In this document: positions 18,436 to 28,794 of the stretch, one piece after another
Position numbering within the stretch: the stretch's first letter is position 1
Layout: the number at the start of each line of letters is the position of its first letter
Source of the DNA: RFPW01 sp040401595
GTDB lineage: Bacteria > Pseudomonadota > Gammaproteobacteria > Burkholderiales > Burkholderiaceae_E
Assembly (NCBI GenBank): GCA_040401595.1
Contig: JBBAOE010000006.1
Span: 62,001 to 126,000 of the forward strand
Direction of reading: 5' to 3'
Length of the DNA stretch: 64,000 nucleotides
Translations under genes and position numbers: made by a program
The notes under the pieces: generated by a model
Told to the model about the DNA's origin: nothing
Seen by the model: the letters and a program-made list of their open reading frames with translations, nothing else
Database searches by the model: none

Positions 18436-18462
18436 GACCCGCGGGTGCGGGTCCTTTCTTTG
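18436..18462 (+). terminator. Probable intrinsic terminator after the SDR gene
   Basis: GACCCGC (18436-18442) pairs with GCGGGTC (18447-18453) around a 4-base loop, and a T-rich run (CTTTCTTT) follows. It ends 12 bp before the next start codon, so it may attenuate read-through between the thiolase-SDR pair and the genes downstream. Confidence 0.6.
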
Positions 18463-18473
18463 GAATTCATCCG

Positions 18474-19187
18474 ATGACCGATCCGATTGCTCACCGCCTT
18501 CAGCATGAAACGCAGATCTTGACCGCCATCGACGGCGCACAGGTCAGTGCCCATATTGCGCGGCCGCAGGCGACGCCGCACGGGTGTGTGGTGGTCGTGC
18601 AGGAGATTTTTGGTGTCAATGCCTACGTGCGCGAGGTATGCGAGCGCTGGGCAGCGGCGGGATGGCTCGCGGTGGCGCCGGCGTTTTTTGACCGGATCGA
18701 GCCTGGCGTCGAGATGGGGTATGACGCCACGACCATGGCCCGTGGCATTGCTCTGGTGGATCAACTGGGCTTTGACGCGGCGCTGCGAGATATCGATGCG
18801 GCCCGTCAGCAGGTGGGCCAGGGCTTGCGCTGCGGCGTCGTCGGTTTTTGTTGGGGCGGCACTGTGGCGGCATTGGCTGCGACCCGGATGGGCTTGCCAG
18901 CGGTTTCTTATTATGGCGGTCGCACGCAGGCGCAATTGCATGAGCGACCCCAGGCACCACTTCTGATGCATTTTGGCGAGCTCGACCCGATGATCCCAGC
19001 GGGCACCGTCGAACAGATCAGCGAGGTGTTCGGACGCTGCGCTGCGCAGACGGGGCACGAATTCTCGGTTCATCGTTATCCGGCCGGTCATGGATTTAAT
19101 CGCTATGGGCACCCGGACCACCATCCCGCGAGTGCAGTCCTGGCGCAGGAGCGCTCGGAGGCTTTCTTGATCCGGCATTTGGGCTGA
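18474..19187 (+). CDS. Dienelactone hydrolase family protein
   Basis: This is an alpha/beta hydrolase of the dienelactone hydrolase type. The 237-residue protein has the Cys nucleophile elbow GFCWGG (Cys126), an acid residue near GELDPMIP and His206 in AGHGFNRY, a full Cys-Asp-His triad. The early EIFGVNAYVREVCERWA stretch is typical of the family. Aromatic-pathway genes are absent nearby, so chloroaromatic lactone cleavage is not implied; a generic carboxylesterase role within the catabolic block is more likely. It precedes liuB by 32 bp. Confidence 0.88.
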   Translation: MTDPIAHRLQHETQILTAIDGAQVSAHIARPQATPHGCVVVVQEIFGVNAYVREVCERWAAAGWLAVAPAFFDRIEPGVEMGYDATTMARGIALVDQLGFDAALRDIDAARQQVGQGLRCGVVGFCWGGTVAALAATRMGLPAVSYYGGRTQAQLHERPQAPLLMHFGELDPMIPAGTVEQISEVFGRCAAQTGHEFSVHRYPAGHGFNRYGHPDHHPASAVLAQERSEAFLIRHLG

Positions 19188-19219
19188 GCGTCGGCGATGA
19201 ACCCGATGACGGTGCGCTG

Positions 19220-20857
<1,638 letters not shown>

Positions 20858-20863
20858 ACCCCC

Positions 20864-22924
20864 ATGATTCGTAAGCTCCTGATTGCCAATCGCGGCGAGA
20901 TCGCCTGCCGCATTGCAGCGACCGCGCGGCGCCTGGGCATTGCGACGGTGGCCGTCTATTCGGAAGCCGATGCCCAGTCCGCCCATGTGGACGCCTGTGA
21001 CGAAGCTTGGCCAATCGGACCCGCCCCGGCGCGCGAGTCCTATCTGGATATCGAACGGATCCTCGCCGTGGCACAGGCCAGCGGGGCGCAAGCCGTCCAT
21101 CCGGGCTATGGATTTCTGGCCGAGAACGCCGAGTTTGCCCGTGCCTGCGCCGCGGCCGGTCTGATCTTCGTTGGCCCCCCACCCGCCGCGATCGAGACGA
21201 TGGGGAGCAAAGCGGCCGCCAAACGCTTGATGGCGCAGGCCGGGGTCGCGCTGGTGCCGGGCTATCACGGGGACCAACAAGATCCGGCCTATCTGGCCGA
21301 GCAGGCGGCGCACATCGGTTGGCCGGTGCTGATCAAGGCGAGTGCAGGCGGGGGGGGCAAAGGGATCCGCGTCGTCCATGAAGCCGGCGACTTCGGCACC
21401 CTGCTGCTCGCCTGTCAGCGCGAGGCCTTATCCAGTTTTGGCGATGATCGGGTGTTGCTCGAGCGCTATCTGGCCCGTGCCCGCCATGTCGAGGTGCAGA
21501 TCTTTTGCGATCAGCACGGTGGGGCGCTTTGGTTGTCCGAGCGGGACTGTTCGGTCCAGCGCCGCCACCAGAAAATTCTTGAGGAGGCGCCAGCGCCAGA
21601 CCTGCCGGCCTGGTTGCGCGAGGCACTCGGGCAGGCGGCAGTTGCGGCGGCGCGCGCGGTTGATTACGTCGGCGCCGGAACTGTCGAGTTTCTCGTCGCC
21701 TGCGCTCAGGACGGGCGTGCCGAACATTTCTATTTTATGGAAATGAATACCCGACTCCAGGTCGAGCATCCTGTGACCGAACTGATCACCGGACTGGATC
21801 TGGTGGAGTGGCAGCTGCGGATCGCCGCAGGGGAGCCTTTACCCCTTTCGCAGGAGGCGGTGCGGATTCAGGGCCATGCCATCGAGGCCAGGCTTTGCGC
21901 TGAGAACCCGTCACGGGGTTTTCTTCCGGCGATCGGTCGCCTTCTCCGTCTGGATTGGCCCGATGGTGTGCGGATCGACTCCGGTGTGCGCCCGGGGGAT
22001 CAGATCACCCCGTATTACGATTCGATGATTGCGAAGCTGATCGTTCACGGCGCCGACCGCTCCGATGCACTGGCCCGGCTTGCGCGGGCGCTCGATGCGG
22101 TGCGGGTCGCCGGTCCCGCGACGAATCTGGAACTGTTGCGTCGTCTGGTCCGGGACACGGCATTCGTGGAGGCTGACCTCGATACCCATCTGATCGAGCG
22201 TCGCCAAAGTGACCTGCTAGCGCATTCGGGCGCGGACATTGCACCTGACCGTCTGGCACTGGCTGCGATTGCCGTGCTTGGACTTGATACTTCGGTTCAG
22301 AACGACCCATGGGCGCTGCGCGATGGTTGGCGCCTGGGCGCGTCACTGCGGCGATCGATTGAATTCGCGCCGTTGGCCGGATCTGGCGGACCCCGATCGG
22401 TCTGCGTGATCTACCAGCGCGGCGCCGGCCCGCTGATCGAAATTGGTGACCAATGCTGGGCCGTAAGGGGTCTGGATTTTGAGGTCGCGCCGCAACGCCC
22501 GCGGGGCGTCGCCGCCGATCTGACCGCGCTCTCGCTGCGGGGCTGGTTGGGCACTCAGGCGTTCACTCTGGATGCCGTGTTTGACCAGGGCACCGTGCAC
22601 CTGTCCTGCGCCGACTGGGATCTGCAACTGGGCTGGAGCGGGCTTGCGGATGATCAGGTTGCGGCGGTTGCTGAGCCTGGCAGCCTGAGTGCGCCGATGC
22701 CCGGCAAAGTAGTCGCCATTTCAGTGACACTCGGGCAGCGTGTGGCGCTGGGGGACCCCCTGCTCGTTCTCGAAGCGATGAAGATGGAGCATTTGATCTG
22801 CGCACCGCAGGCCGGTGTGGTCGATGCATTGCCCTTCGCGATTGGCGATGCAGTCGCCCAAGGCGCGGCCTTGCTGCACATTGCTGCGCTCGACCCAGGG
22901 ATTAATTCGAAGGAAGAAGGATGA
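20864..22924 (+). CDS. liuD: Methylcrotonoyl-CoA carboxylase, biotin-carboxylase (alpha) subunit
   Basis: This subunit carboxylates its own biotin with ATP and bicarbonate. The 686-residue protein contains the biotin carboxylase domain (KLLIANRGEIACRI, the ATP loop KASAGGGGKGIRVV, MEMNTRLQVEHPVTE), a linker domain and a C-terminal biotinyl domain whose acceptor is Lys640 in EAMKMEH. Length and order fit acyl-CoA carboxylase alpha subunits; liuB beside it makes methylcrotonyl-CoA the likely substrate. The stop overlaps liuE by 4 bp. Confidence 0.95.
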   Translation: MIRKLLIANRGEIACRIAATARRLGIATVAVYSEADAQSAHVDACDEAWPIGPAPARESYLDIERILAVAQASGAQAVHPGYGFLAENAEFARACAAAGLIFVGPPPAAIETMGSKAAAKRLMAQAGVALVPGYHGDQQDPAYLAEQAAHIGWPVLIKASAGGGGKGIRVVHEAGDFGTLLLACQREALSSFGDDRVLLERYLARARHVEVQIFCDQHGGALWLSERDCSVQRRHQKILEEAPAPDLPAWLREALGQAAVAAARAVDYVGAGTVEFLVACAQDGRAEHFYFMEMNTRLQVEHPVTELITGLDLVEWQLRIAAGEPLPLSQEAVRIQGHAIEARLCAENPSRGFLPAIGRLLRLDWPDGVRIDSGVRPGDQITPYYDSMIAKLIVHGADRSDALARLARALDAVRVAGPATNLELLRRLVRDTAFVEADLDTHLIERRQSDLLAHSGADIAPDRLALAAIAVLGLDTSVQNDPWALRDGWRLGASLRRSIEFAPLAGSGGPRSVCVIYQRGAGPLIEIGDQCWAVRGLDFEVAPQRPRGVAADLTALSLRGWLGTQAFTLDAVFDQGTVHLSCADWDLQLGWSGLADDQVAAVAEPGSLSAPMPGKVVAISVTLGQRVALGDPLLVLEAMKMEHLICAPQAGVVDALPFAIGDAVAQGAALLHIAALDPGINSKEEG

Positions 22925-23844
22925 TTCAGCACCGTGCCACGCTCCCGGATCGGGTTCGTATTGTAGAGGTTGGCCCGCGCGACGGTTTGCAAAATGAGGC
23001 GCAACCGGTGCCGACCGCGATCAAGGTCGAGTTGATTGATCGACTCGCAGCGGCGGGATTCGCTGAAATCGAGGCAACCTCGTTTGTCAGCCCGCGCTGG
23101 GTCCCGCAGATGGCGGATGGCGCTGCGGTGATGGCCGCAATCCAGCGCAGGCCAACCGTCCGCTATTCGGTTCTAGTGCCCAACATGCGGGGGCTCGATG
23201 GGGCGATCTCGGCTGCGGCCGACGAAGTCGTTATTTTTGGCGCGGCGTCAGAGTCGTTCTCCCAGCGCAACATCAACTGTTCGATTGCCGAATCGATTGA
23301 ACGATTTCGCCCGGTTGCGCTGGCGGTGAAACACGCCGGAATGAGCCTGCGGGGTAGCGTCTCCTGCGCGCTCGGCTGCCCATTCGAGGGAGCCGTGGCA
23401 CCGCAGGCCGTTGCCGACGTGGTCGCCCGCATGGCGGACCTTGGGTGTGATTTCATCGATATCGCCGACACGATCGGGGTGGCCACACCGCGTCAGGTGG
23501 TCGCCGGGTTTGAGGCGGCTGAACGCCAGTTTCCGATCGAACGCCTGTCCGGCCATTTCCACGACACCTATGGTCAGGCGATTGCCAATGTGATGGCGGC
23601 GTTGCACTGTGGTGTCACCTTGTTCCATTCCTCGATTGCCGGCCTGGGCGGGTGTCCGTATGCACCCGGTGCGACGGGTAATGTGGCCACCGAGGACTTG
23701 CTTTATCTCTTTGAGGGACTGGGGATTGCAACCGGGATCGACCTCGCCGCAGCCGTCGAGATCGGTCAATGGATTTCGGCTAGCCTCGGGCGCCGACCCA
23801 CCACCCGTGCGGGGAACGCGCTGGCTTCCCGGACGGCGCACTAG
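22921..23844 (+). CDS. liuE: Hydroxymethylglutaryl-CoA lyase
   Basis: The enzyme splits 3-hydroxy-3-methylglutaryl-CoA into acetoacetate and acetyl-CoA, the last step of leucine breakdown. The 307-residue TIM-barrel protein has the HMGL-type start VEVGPRDGLQNE, FVSPRWVPQMAD, and the family signature AGLGGCPYAPGATGNVATED with its catalytic Cys, plus a metal-binding HFHDTYG. Its start overlaps liuD by 4 bp and its stop abuts the next small gene directly, so liuB-liuD-liuE and the DUF1289 gene look like one transcript. Confidence 0.95.
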   Translation: MIQHRATLPDRVRIVEVGPRDGLQNEAQPVPTAIKVELIDRLAAAGFAEIEATSFVSPRWVPQMADGAAVMAAIQRRPTVRYSVLVPNMRGLDGAISAAADEVVIFGAASESFSQRNINCSIAESIERFRPVALAVKHAGMSLRGSVSCALGCPFEGAVAPQAVADVVARMADLGCDFIDIADTIGVATPRQVVAGFEAAERQFPIERLSGHFHDTYGQAIANVMAALHCGVTLFHSSIAGLGGCPYAPGATGNVATEDLLYLFEGLGIATGIDLAAAVEIGQWISASLGRRPTTRAGNALASRTAH

Positions 23845-24033
23845 ATGGCGTCAATCCCGCCCCTCAAGACGGCGCCCGAGGCTGCCGTGCCCTCGCCCTG
23901 TAATGCGGTGTGCAAAATCGATCCCGATTCTCAGCGCTGTGCGGGTTGCCGTCGGACGCTGGATCAGATTGCCCGCTGGAGTGTCATGAGCGATGACGAA
24001 AAGCGGACGGTGTTGGCGACGCTGCGCCATTGA
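23845..24033 (+). CDS. DUF1289 family small cysteine-rich protein
   Basis: This 62-residue protein has the DUF1289 pattern: SPCNAVCKID, then RCAGCRRTLDQIARWSVMSDDEKR. The four cysteines are arranged CxxxC and CxxC and may bind a metal or an Fe-S cluster. The start ATG follows the liuE stop with no gap. The biochemical role of the family is not known to me. Confidence 0.88.
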   Translation: MASIPPLKTAPEAAVPSPCNAVCKIDPDSQRCAGCRRTLDQIARWSVMSDDEKRTVLATLRH

Positions 24034-24050
24034 GGCACCGAGGCTGATCG

Positions 24051-24980
24051 ATGGCAGCGGATCCTGACACTATGGTGTTGCCGCCCGGCCTGCACCTGTT
24101 CGAGCGTGATTGGCTCTCGTCCAACGGCGTTCTGTTTGTGGATCGGGATAGCGCAACGCTCGTCGATTCGGGCTATGTGAAGCATGCCGCGATGACCGAA
24201 GCCTTGGTGGCGAGTGTGCTGGGGCCTCGTGTGCTCGACCGGGTCATCAACACGCACCTGCATTCCGACCATTGCGGCGGAAATGCGCGACTCAGAAGCG
24301 TCTGGGGCTGCCAGATTGTGGTGCCACAAGCGAGCGTCGCAGCGGTCAATACGTGGGATCCGCTCAAGCTCAGCTTTGTGGCAACGGGCCAGCGTTGCGA
24401 GCCGTTTGTTGCGGATGCAGCCTTGGTGCCCGGATCAACCCTCGGGCTCGGTGGCATGGGATGGGAGGTTATTGCGGCGCCCGGGCATGACCCGGACTCG
24501 GTCATCTTGTGGTGCGAGGAGCATCGCATCCTGATTTCGGCCGATGCGTTGTGGCAGAAAGGGTTTGGCGTGATCTTTCCGGAACTGTCCGGGCAGACCG
24601 GGTTTGCCGAGCAGCGGGCCATTCTGGACCGGATTGCCGGGCTGGATGTCCGGTTGGTGATTCCTGGGCACGGACCTGCATTCCATGGTTTTGCGCAGGC
24701 GCTTGACTCGGCATACTCCTTGATCGATGCGCTCGCAGCAGCGCCCGAACGCAATGCGGGGCATGCGGTCAAGGTGTTGCTGAAGTTTTTGCTGTTGGAC
24801 CGGGAGCAGGTTGAGCTTCGGGGGTTAGCCGATTGGTTTGGATCGATTGGACTGGTCGCGCAAGCGAACCAGCATTTCCTGGGGTTTAAGGATGCGTCCA
24901 GCCTCACCGCCTGGGCTGTACAGGCGCTGGTGGCGAGTGGTGCGGCCCGGATTGGGGCGGGCTGCCTTTACAATGCGTGA
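24051..24980 (+). CDS. MBL-fold metallo-hydrolase
   Basis: This is a predicted metallo-beta-lactamase-fold hydrolase of 309 residues. The metal motifs are THLHSDHCGG, an APGHDPDSV segment, the bridging Asp in LISADALW and the terminal His in VIPGHGPAF. A C-terminal helical region of about 90 residues follows. It starts 17 bp after the DUF1289 gene, so it may be part of the leucine transcript. It is only distantly like the MBL protein at 12065-13123. The substrate is unknown; thioester hydrolysis is a guess from context. Confidence 0.87.
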   Translation: MAADPDTMVLPPGLHLFERDWLSSNGVLFVDRDSATLVDSGYVKHAAMTEALVASVLGPRVLDRVINTHLHSDHCGGNARLRSVWGCQIVVPQASVAAVNTWDPLKLSFVATGQRCEPFVADAALVPGSTLGLGGMGWEVIAAPGHDPDSVILWCEEHRILISADALWQKGFGVIFPELSGQTGFAEQRAILDRIAGLDVRLVIPGHGPAFHGFAQALDSAYSLIDALAAAPERNAGHAVKVLLKFLLLDREQVELRGLADWFGSIGLVAQANQHFLGFKDASSLTAWAVQALVASGAARIGAGCLYNA

Positions 24981-25001
24981 GGCAACAGCTGGGGTTGAGT
25001 G

Positions 25002-25482
25002 ATGGAGTCGGAGGTCCGATCGTTCAAAGATTCCAGCGCACTCGCCGGCGAAGAATTGCGTCGCGCGCGCGAAGTGCGCAATCTGAGCATTGTCGATGTG
25101 GCCCGTCAGATCCATCTATCGACCTCGCAAATTCGCGATCTGGAGCAGGGCCGAGCCGAGAGCTTTCACAACGCGCAGGTGCGGCGGCGGTTGGGGGGGC
25201 GCTACTGCGATTTTCTAGAGTTACCTCGCAGTCTGGTGGCAGATTCCCCCCGACCCGATTTTCCCCTGCACCTGCCCGGTACCCCGGTGCGCGCACGCCC
25301 GGCGGGATCCCGTCAGGGGTACGGCCCTTGGTTGCTGGTGGGGGGCTTACTGGCTGTCGTGGGTGTCCTGGCAGTTCAGGCCGGCTGGCAATGGTGGGGA
25401 TCCAATGCCCGGGATCTCGCTTCCGCGTCCCCGTCAGCCAGTTCGGCGTCAGTCCCGCAGTCAGTCCCGCAGTCAGTTGCGC
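25002..25482 (+). CDS. RodZ-like helix-turn-helix membrane protein, C-terminus lost in a gap
   Basis: The N-terminal 75 residues form a RodZ-type helix-turn-helix domain (GEELRRAREVRNLSIVDVARQIHLSTSQIRDLEQG). A basic linker then leads to one membrane segment (about residues 108-127, LLVGGLLAVVGVLAVQAG) and a Ser/Ala/Pro-rich region that runs into the 100-N gap. RodZ links MreB to the membrane; this copy stands far from the mre operon. The extracytoplasmic domain and stop codon are missing. An XRE-family membrane-anchored regulator of another type remains possible. Confidence 0.72.
25448..25482. repeat. 12-bp in-frame tandem repeat at the left edge of the first gap
   Basis: GTCAGTCCCGCA occurs twice in full (25448-25459, 25460-25471) and once as a diverged 11-bp copy that ends at the first N. 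It encodes Ser-Val-Pro-Gln repeats in the RodZ-like protein. A longer array here would explain why the assembly broke. Confidence 0.75.
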
Positions 25483-25582
25483 NNNNNNNNNNNNNNNNNN
25501 NNNNNNNNNNNNNNNNNNNNNNNNNNNNNNNNNNNNNNNNNNNNNNNNNNNNNNNNNNNNNNNNNNNNNNNNNNNNNNNNNN
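25483..25582. other. Assembly gap of 100 N
   Basis: Exactly 100 N, the usual placeholder for a scaffold join of unknown length. The left flank ends in a 12-bp repeat and the right flank begins with two CGGGAT hexamers. I see no shared sequence between the flanks, so the true missing length is unknown and other genes could be missing. Confidence 0.95.
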
Positions 25583-25607
25583 CGGGATCGGGATCGATCA
25601 TTCGAAC

Positions 25608-26360
25608 CTAACGCGGCGCCGCCTTTCCCTGTCCCGCCACGGCAGCGATCGCCGCCGCGATTTCGTCTGGGTCGCCAAGATAGTAGTGGCGAACCGGTTT
25701 GAGCATGTCGTCGAGTTCGTAGACCAGCGGGCGCGCGGTCGGGATATTGAGTTTGACGATCTCGTCGTCGGGCGTTCCCTCAAGATGTTTGATCAGGGCG
25801 CGCAGGGAGTTGCCGTGGGCGGCGATGATGACTCGTCGACCACGCATGAGCGCCGGCGCGATGGAATCATTCCAGAAGGGGACGACCCGGGCGACCGTGT
25901 CCTGCAGGCACTCGGTGCGCGGAATCTGGGACGCGGGCACATGGGCATAACGCGGGTCATTCTGAATTAGACGGGGATCTCCATCGGCGAGCGGTTCGGG
26001 CGCGATGGCATAGGCGCGGCGCCAGATCAGCACCTGCTCCTCGCCAAAGCGCGCCGCGGTCTCGGCCTTGTTGAGCCCTTGCAGGTTGCCGTAATGGCGT
26101 TCATTGAGCCGCCAGGAATGGACGGTGGGCAGCCACATGCGGTCCATCTCCTCAAGCACGGCCCAGAGCGAGCGGATCGCCCGGCGCAGAACCGAGGTGT
26201 AGGCGATGTCGAAGTCAAAGCCCTCGGCTTTGAGGAGGGCCCCGGCATGGTGAGCTTCGGCCAGTCCTTCAGCGGTCAGGTCGACATCGGCCCAACCGGT
26301 AAAGCGGTTTTCGCGGTTCCATTGGCTCTCGCCATGACGAAGCAACACAAGTTTGGGCAC
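25608..26360 (-). CDS. gpmA: 2,3-bisphosphoglycerate-dependent phosphoglycerate mutase
   Basis: The enzyme interconverts 3- and 2-phosphoglycerate in glycolysis and gluconeogenesis. The GTG start at 26360 gives PKLVLLRHGESQWN with the phosphohistidine His9; an AAGGA ribosome site lies just upstream, and the length of 250 residues is standard. Other motifs are NRFTGWADVDLT, LNERHYGNLQG and the second active-site His in AAHGNSLRALIKHLEG. A longer start at 26435 is rejected. It is divergent from the rhodanese gene. Its stop lies 25 bp from the gap. Confidence 0.96.
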   Translation of the reverse strand: MPKLVLLRHGESQWNRENRFTGWADVDLTAEGLAEAHHAGALLKAEGFDFDIAYTSVLRRAIRSLWAVLEEMDRMWLPTVHSWRLNERHYGNLQGLNKAETAARFGEEQVLIWRRAYAIAPEPLADGDPRLIQNDPRYAHVPASQIPRTECLQDTVARVVPFWNDSIAPALMRGRRVIIAAHGNSLRALIKHLEGTPDDEIVKLNIPTARPLVYELDDMLKPVRHYYLGDPDEIAAAIAAVAGQGKAAPR

Positions 26361-26429
26361 GATGGTCCTTGCGGAAATGAATGACGTTGCGCGACTCAAT
26401 GCGCTGCGCATCATTCTATAATCCCGTCG

Positions 26430-26831
26430 ATGCAATTCATGATCGACAATTGGCAGCTCGTTGCTGCGGCCCTCGCCTCCGGTGGACTCCTCATCTGGCC
26501 CGCAATCGCCAGTAGCCTGTCCGGACCCGCGCTATCCCAACACGAAGCGACACGCTTGATCAATGATCGCGATGCGACCATTGTCGATGTGCGCGATCCC
26601 AAGCTCTTTGCGGCGGGGCATCTGCCCAATGCACGGTCGATTGAACTGGCGGAGTTGCCCAAGCGCCTCGCCGATCTGCCAGCCAAACGCCCGGTGATGG
26701 TCGTCTGCGAAGACGGGCGTGCGGCGCCCCGGGCGGCCAAGACGATCCGGCAGTCCGGTCGCGAGGATGTCCATGTTCTGGAAGGCGGCATGGCGGCCTG
26801 GCGCGCCGCCGGCTTACCCGTGGCGCGCTGA
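26430..26831 (+). CDS. Membrane-anchored rhodanese-like protein
   Basis: This protein has 133 residues: an N-terminal membrane segment (about 8-28) and one rhodanese domain with IVDVRDPKLFAAGHLPNA and the active-site loop CEDGRA (Cys93). The loop length fits sulfurtransferases, and the final GGMAAWRAAGLPV is a rhodanese signature. It is divergent from gpmA and lies 55 bp before grxC; this gene order is conserved in betaproteobacteria as far as I recall. The sulfur acceptor is unknown. Confidence 0.9.
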   Translation: MQFMIDNWQLVAAALASGGLLIWPAIASSLSGPALSQHEATRLINDRDATIVDVRDPKLFAAGHLPNARSIELAELPKRLADLPAKRPVMVVCEDGRAAPRAAKTIRQSGREDVHVLEGGMAAWRAAGLPVAR

Positions 26832-26886
26832 CGATGACCGCATTCGCCGATTGCTTCTGTCGTGCCGCTCTGTTCGGGAGTTCATA

Positions 26887-27147
26887 ATGTCGCCGGTCCG
26901 CATGTACACAACCGCCGTTTGTCCTTATTGCCAGCGCGCCGAGCAGCTTTTGAATGCGCGTGGCGTGCAGACCATCGAGAAGATTCGCATCGACTTAGAT
27001 CCGCAGCGACGAGCCGAGATGATGGCGGCCTCGGGGCGCCGCACGGTCCCCCAGATCTGGATTGGCGAGCGCCATGTCGGGGGCTTTGACGACCTGGCGG
27101 CGCTGGACCGGGCCGGGGAACTCATGCCATTGCTGGCTGCGAACTGA
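26887..27147 (+). CDS. grxC: Glutaredoxin 3
   Basis: This small dithiol glutaredoxin reduces disulfides with glutathione. From ATG 26887 it has 86 residues with the active site Cys12-Pro-Tyr-Cys15 and the GSH-binding TVPQIWIG and GGFDDLAAL segments. A longer in-frame start lies inside the rhodanese gene and is rejected. secB follows after 35 bp. Confidence 0.95.
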   Translation: MSPVRMYTTAVCPYCQRAEQLLNARGVQTIEKIRIDLDPQRRAEMMAASGRRTVPQIWIGERHVGGFDDLAALDRAGELMPLLAAN

Positions 27148-27182
27148 ATTTTTACCCCTGTTTTCTATTTTCAAGGTGAGTC

Positions 27183-27647
27183 ATGAGCGACCAACAAGCG
27201 GTCTTCAGTATCCAACGTCTGTATCTCAAGGAACTGTCGCTGGAGAGTCCCCATGCGCCACAGATTTTTCTCGAGCAGGCACAACCATCGGTTGAAGTGC
27301 AACTCGATGTTCAGGCGTCGCCCGTCGTTGAAAGCATTTACGAAACCACGGTGACCGTGACCGTGACGACCCGGGTCGGCGAAAAGGTGGCGTTTCTGGT
27401 CGAGGCTCAGGAGGCGGGCATCTTCGAGATTTCCGGCGTCCCCGAAGAGCAGCTGCCCTATGTCCAGCAGGTCGTCTGCGCCAATATTGTCTACCCGTAC
27501 TTGCGGGCCAACGTCGCTGATCTGGTGCAGCGCGCCGGCTTCCCGCCGATTCACCTGGCTGAAATCAATTTTGAAGCGCTGTTTCAGCAACGCCTGGCCT
27601 CGCAGTCGCCTGAGCCGAACGGGGCTGGCTTGATTCTGCCCAATTGA
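27183..27647 (+). CDS. secB: Protein-export chaperone SecB
   Basis: SecB is a tetrameric cytosolic chaperone that keeps preproteins unfolded and hands them to SecA. The 154-residue protein has the family features FSIQRLYLKELSLESPHAP, VFLVEAQEAGIFEI, and the C half CANIVYPYLRANVADLVQRAGFPP, with the acidic surface expected for SecA binding. A GGTGAG ribosome site precedes the ATG. Confidence 0.97.
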   Translation: MSDQQAVFSIQRLYLKELSLESPHAPQIFLEQAQPSVEVQLDVQASPVVESIYETTVTVTVTTRVGEKVAFLVEAQEAGIFEISGVPEEQLPYVQQVVCANIVYPYLRANVADLVQRAGFPPIHLAEINFEALFQQRLASQSPEPNGAGLILPN

Positions 27648-27751
27648 GATCCCAAGGGGCTGCACTCGCTGATCGCTTGGGCTGGCGGCGCTTTCCCCGG
27701 TCGCAGCGGTCGAGCGCGGATACGCAGCGTCTGCGCTGATCGGAGCAATGC

Positions 27752-28783
27752 ATGCGGGTGGCGGTATTGGGGGCTGGGGCGTGGGGGACGGCCGTCGCGA
27801 TGCACGTCGCGCGCGCCCAGGAGTGCCTGCTCTGGGCCCGCGACGCTGGGCTGGTTGCCAATCTTCGGGAGTGTCGCGAAAACCGGCGCTATCTGCCCGG
27901 ACATGACTTGGCCGACCGTCTGAGGTTCACCGCAGACCTTGACCAGGCGAACCATTTCGCGGGCCCGGACGGTCTGATTTTGCTGGCGTCGCCGATGGCC
28001 GCGCTTCGACCCCTCTTGATCGAGCTTGCGCGGGTCCGCAAGGCGGGGCAGTCTGGTTCGGGCGAAGAGCCGACGCTTCATGCCCCGGTTTTCTGGTTGT
28101 GCAAGGGCGTTGAGCGTGAGACGGGGCTGCTGGCGCATCAGGTTGCGGCTCAGGTTTTCAGACATGAGACGGTCGGGGTCATTTCGGGACCGAGCTTTGC
28201 CCAGGAGGTCGCGACTGGATTGCCGTTCGCTCTGGTCGCGGCCAGCGCCGATCGGAATGGCCAGGCCCGTGCCGTTTCGGCGCTCCATCATGGCGCTTGC
28301 CGGGTCTACACCAGCGACGATGTCGTCGGGGTCGAACTGGCCGGTGCGGTCAAGAATGTGATTGCGATTGCGGCCGGTGCCTGTGATGGGCTGTCGCTGG
28401 GTTTGAACGCCCGCGCTGCCCTAATTACCCGGGGTTTGGCTGAAATTACCCGTCTCGGTATTGCGCTTGGAGCTAAATCGGCGACGTTCGTGGGACTGGC
28501 CGGTATCGGTGATCTCATGTTGACCTGTACCGGTGATCTTTCGCGCAATCGCCGGGTCGGTCTCGGTCTGGCGCAGGGGAATTCGCTCGAAACAACGCTC
28601 GCGACGCTGGGGCATGTCGCAGAAGGGGTGTCGACCACGATCGCTGTGCGGCAACTGGCGCGCCGCCACGGGATTGACATGCCGATCGTCGAGGCAGTGC
28701 ACGAGGTGCTATTTGAGCAGATGGCCGTCCGCACGGTGGTCGATGCCCTGCTTTCCCGCGAACCACGCCCCGAAACTCGGTAA
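27752..28783 (+). CDS. gpsA: Glycerol-3-phosphate dehydrogenase [NAD(P)+]
   Basis: GpsA reduces dihydroxyacetone phosphate to sn-glycerol 3-phosphate for phospholipid synthesis. The 343-residue protein begins with the dinucleotide motif VLGAGAWGTA; further motifs are WLCKGVE, ISGPSFAQEVA and the catalytic Lys201 in AGAVKNVIAIAAG. The C half has GLGDL-like GLAGIGDLMLTC. It follows secB by 104 bp and precedes the LOG gene by 11 bp. Confidence 0.96.
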   Translation: MRVAVLGAGAWGTAVAMHVARAQECLLWARDAGLVANLRECRENRRYLPGHDLADRLRFTADLDQANHFAGPDGLILLASPMAALRPLLIELARVRKAGQSGSGEEPTLHAPVFWLCKGVERETGLLAHQVAAQVFRHETVGVISGPSFAQEVATGLPFALVAASADRNGQARAVSALHHGACRVYTSDDVVGVELAGAVKNVIAIAAGACDGLSLGLNARAALITRGLAEITRLGIALGAKSATFVGLAGIGDLMLTCTGDLSRNRRVGLGLAQGNSLETTLATLGHVAEGVSTTIAVRQLARRHGIDMPIVEAVHEVLFEQMAVRTVVDALLSREPRPETR

Positions 28784-28794
28784 TTTAGGAAACG

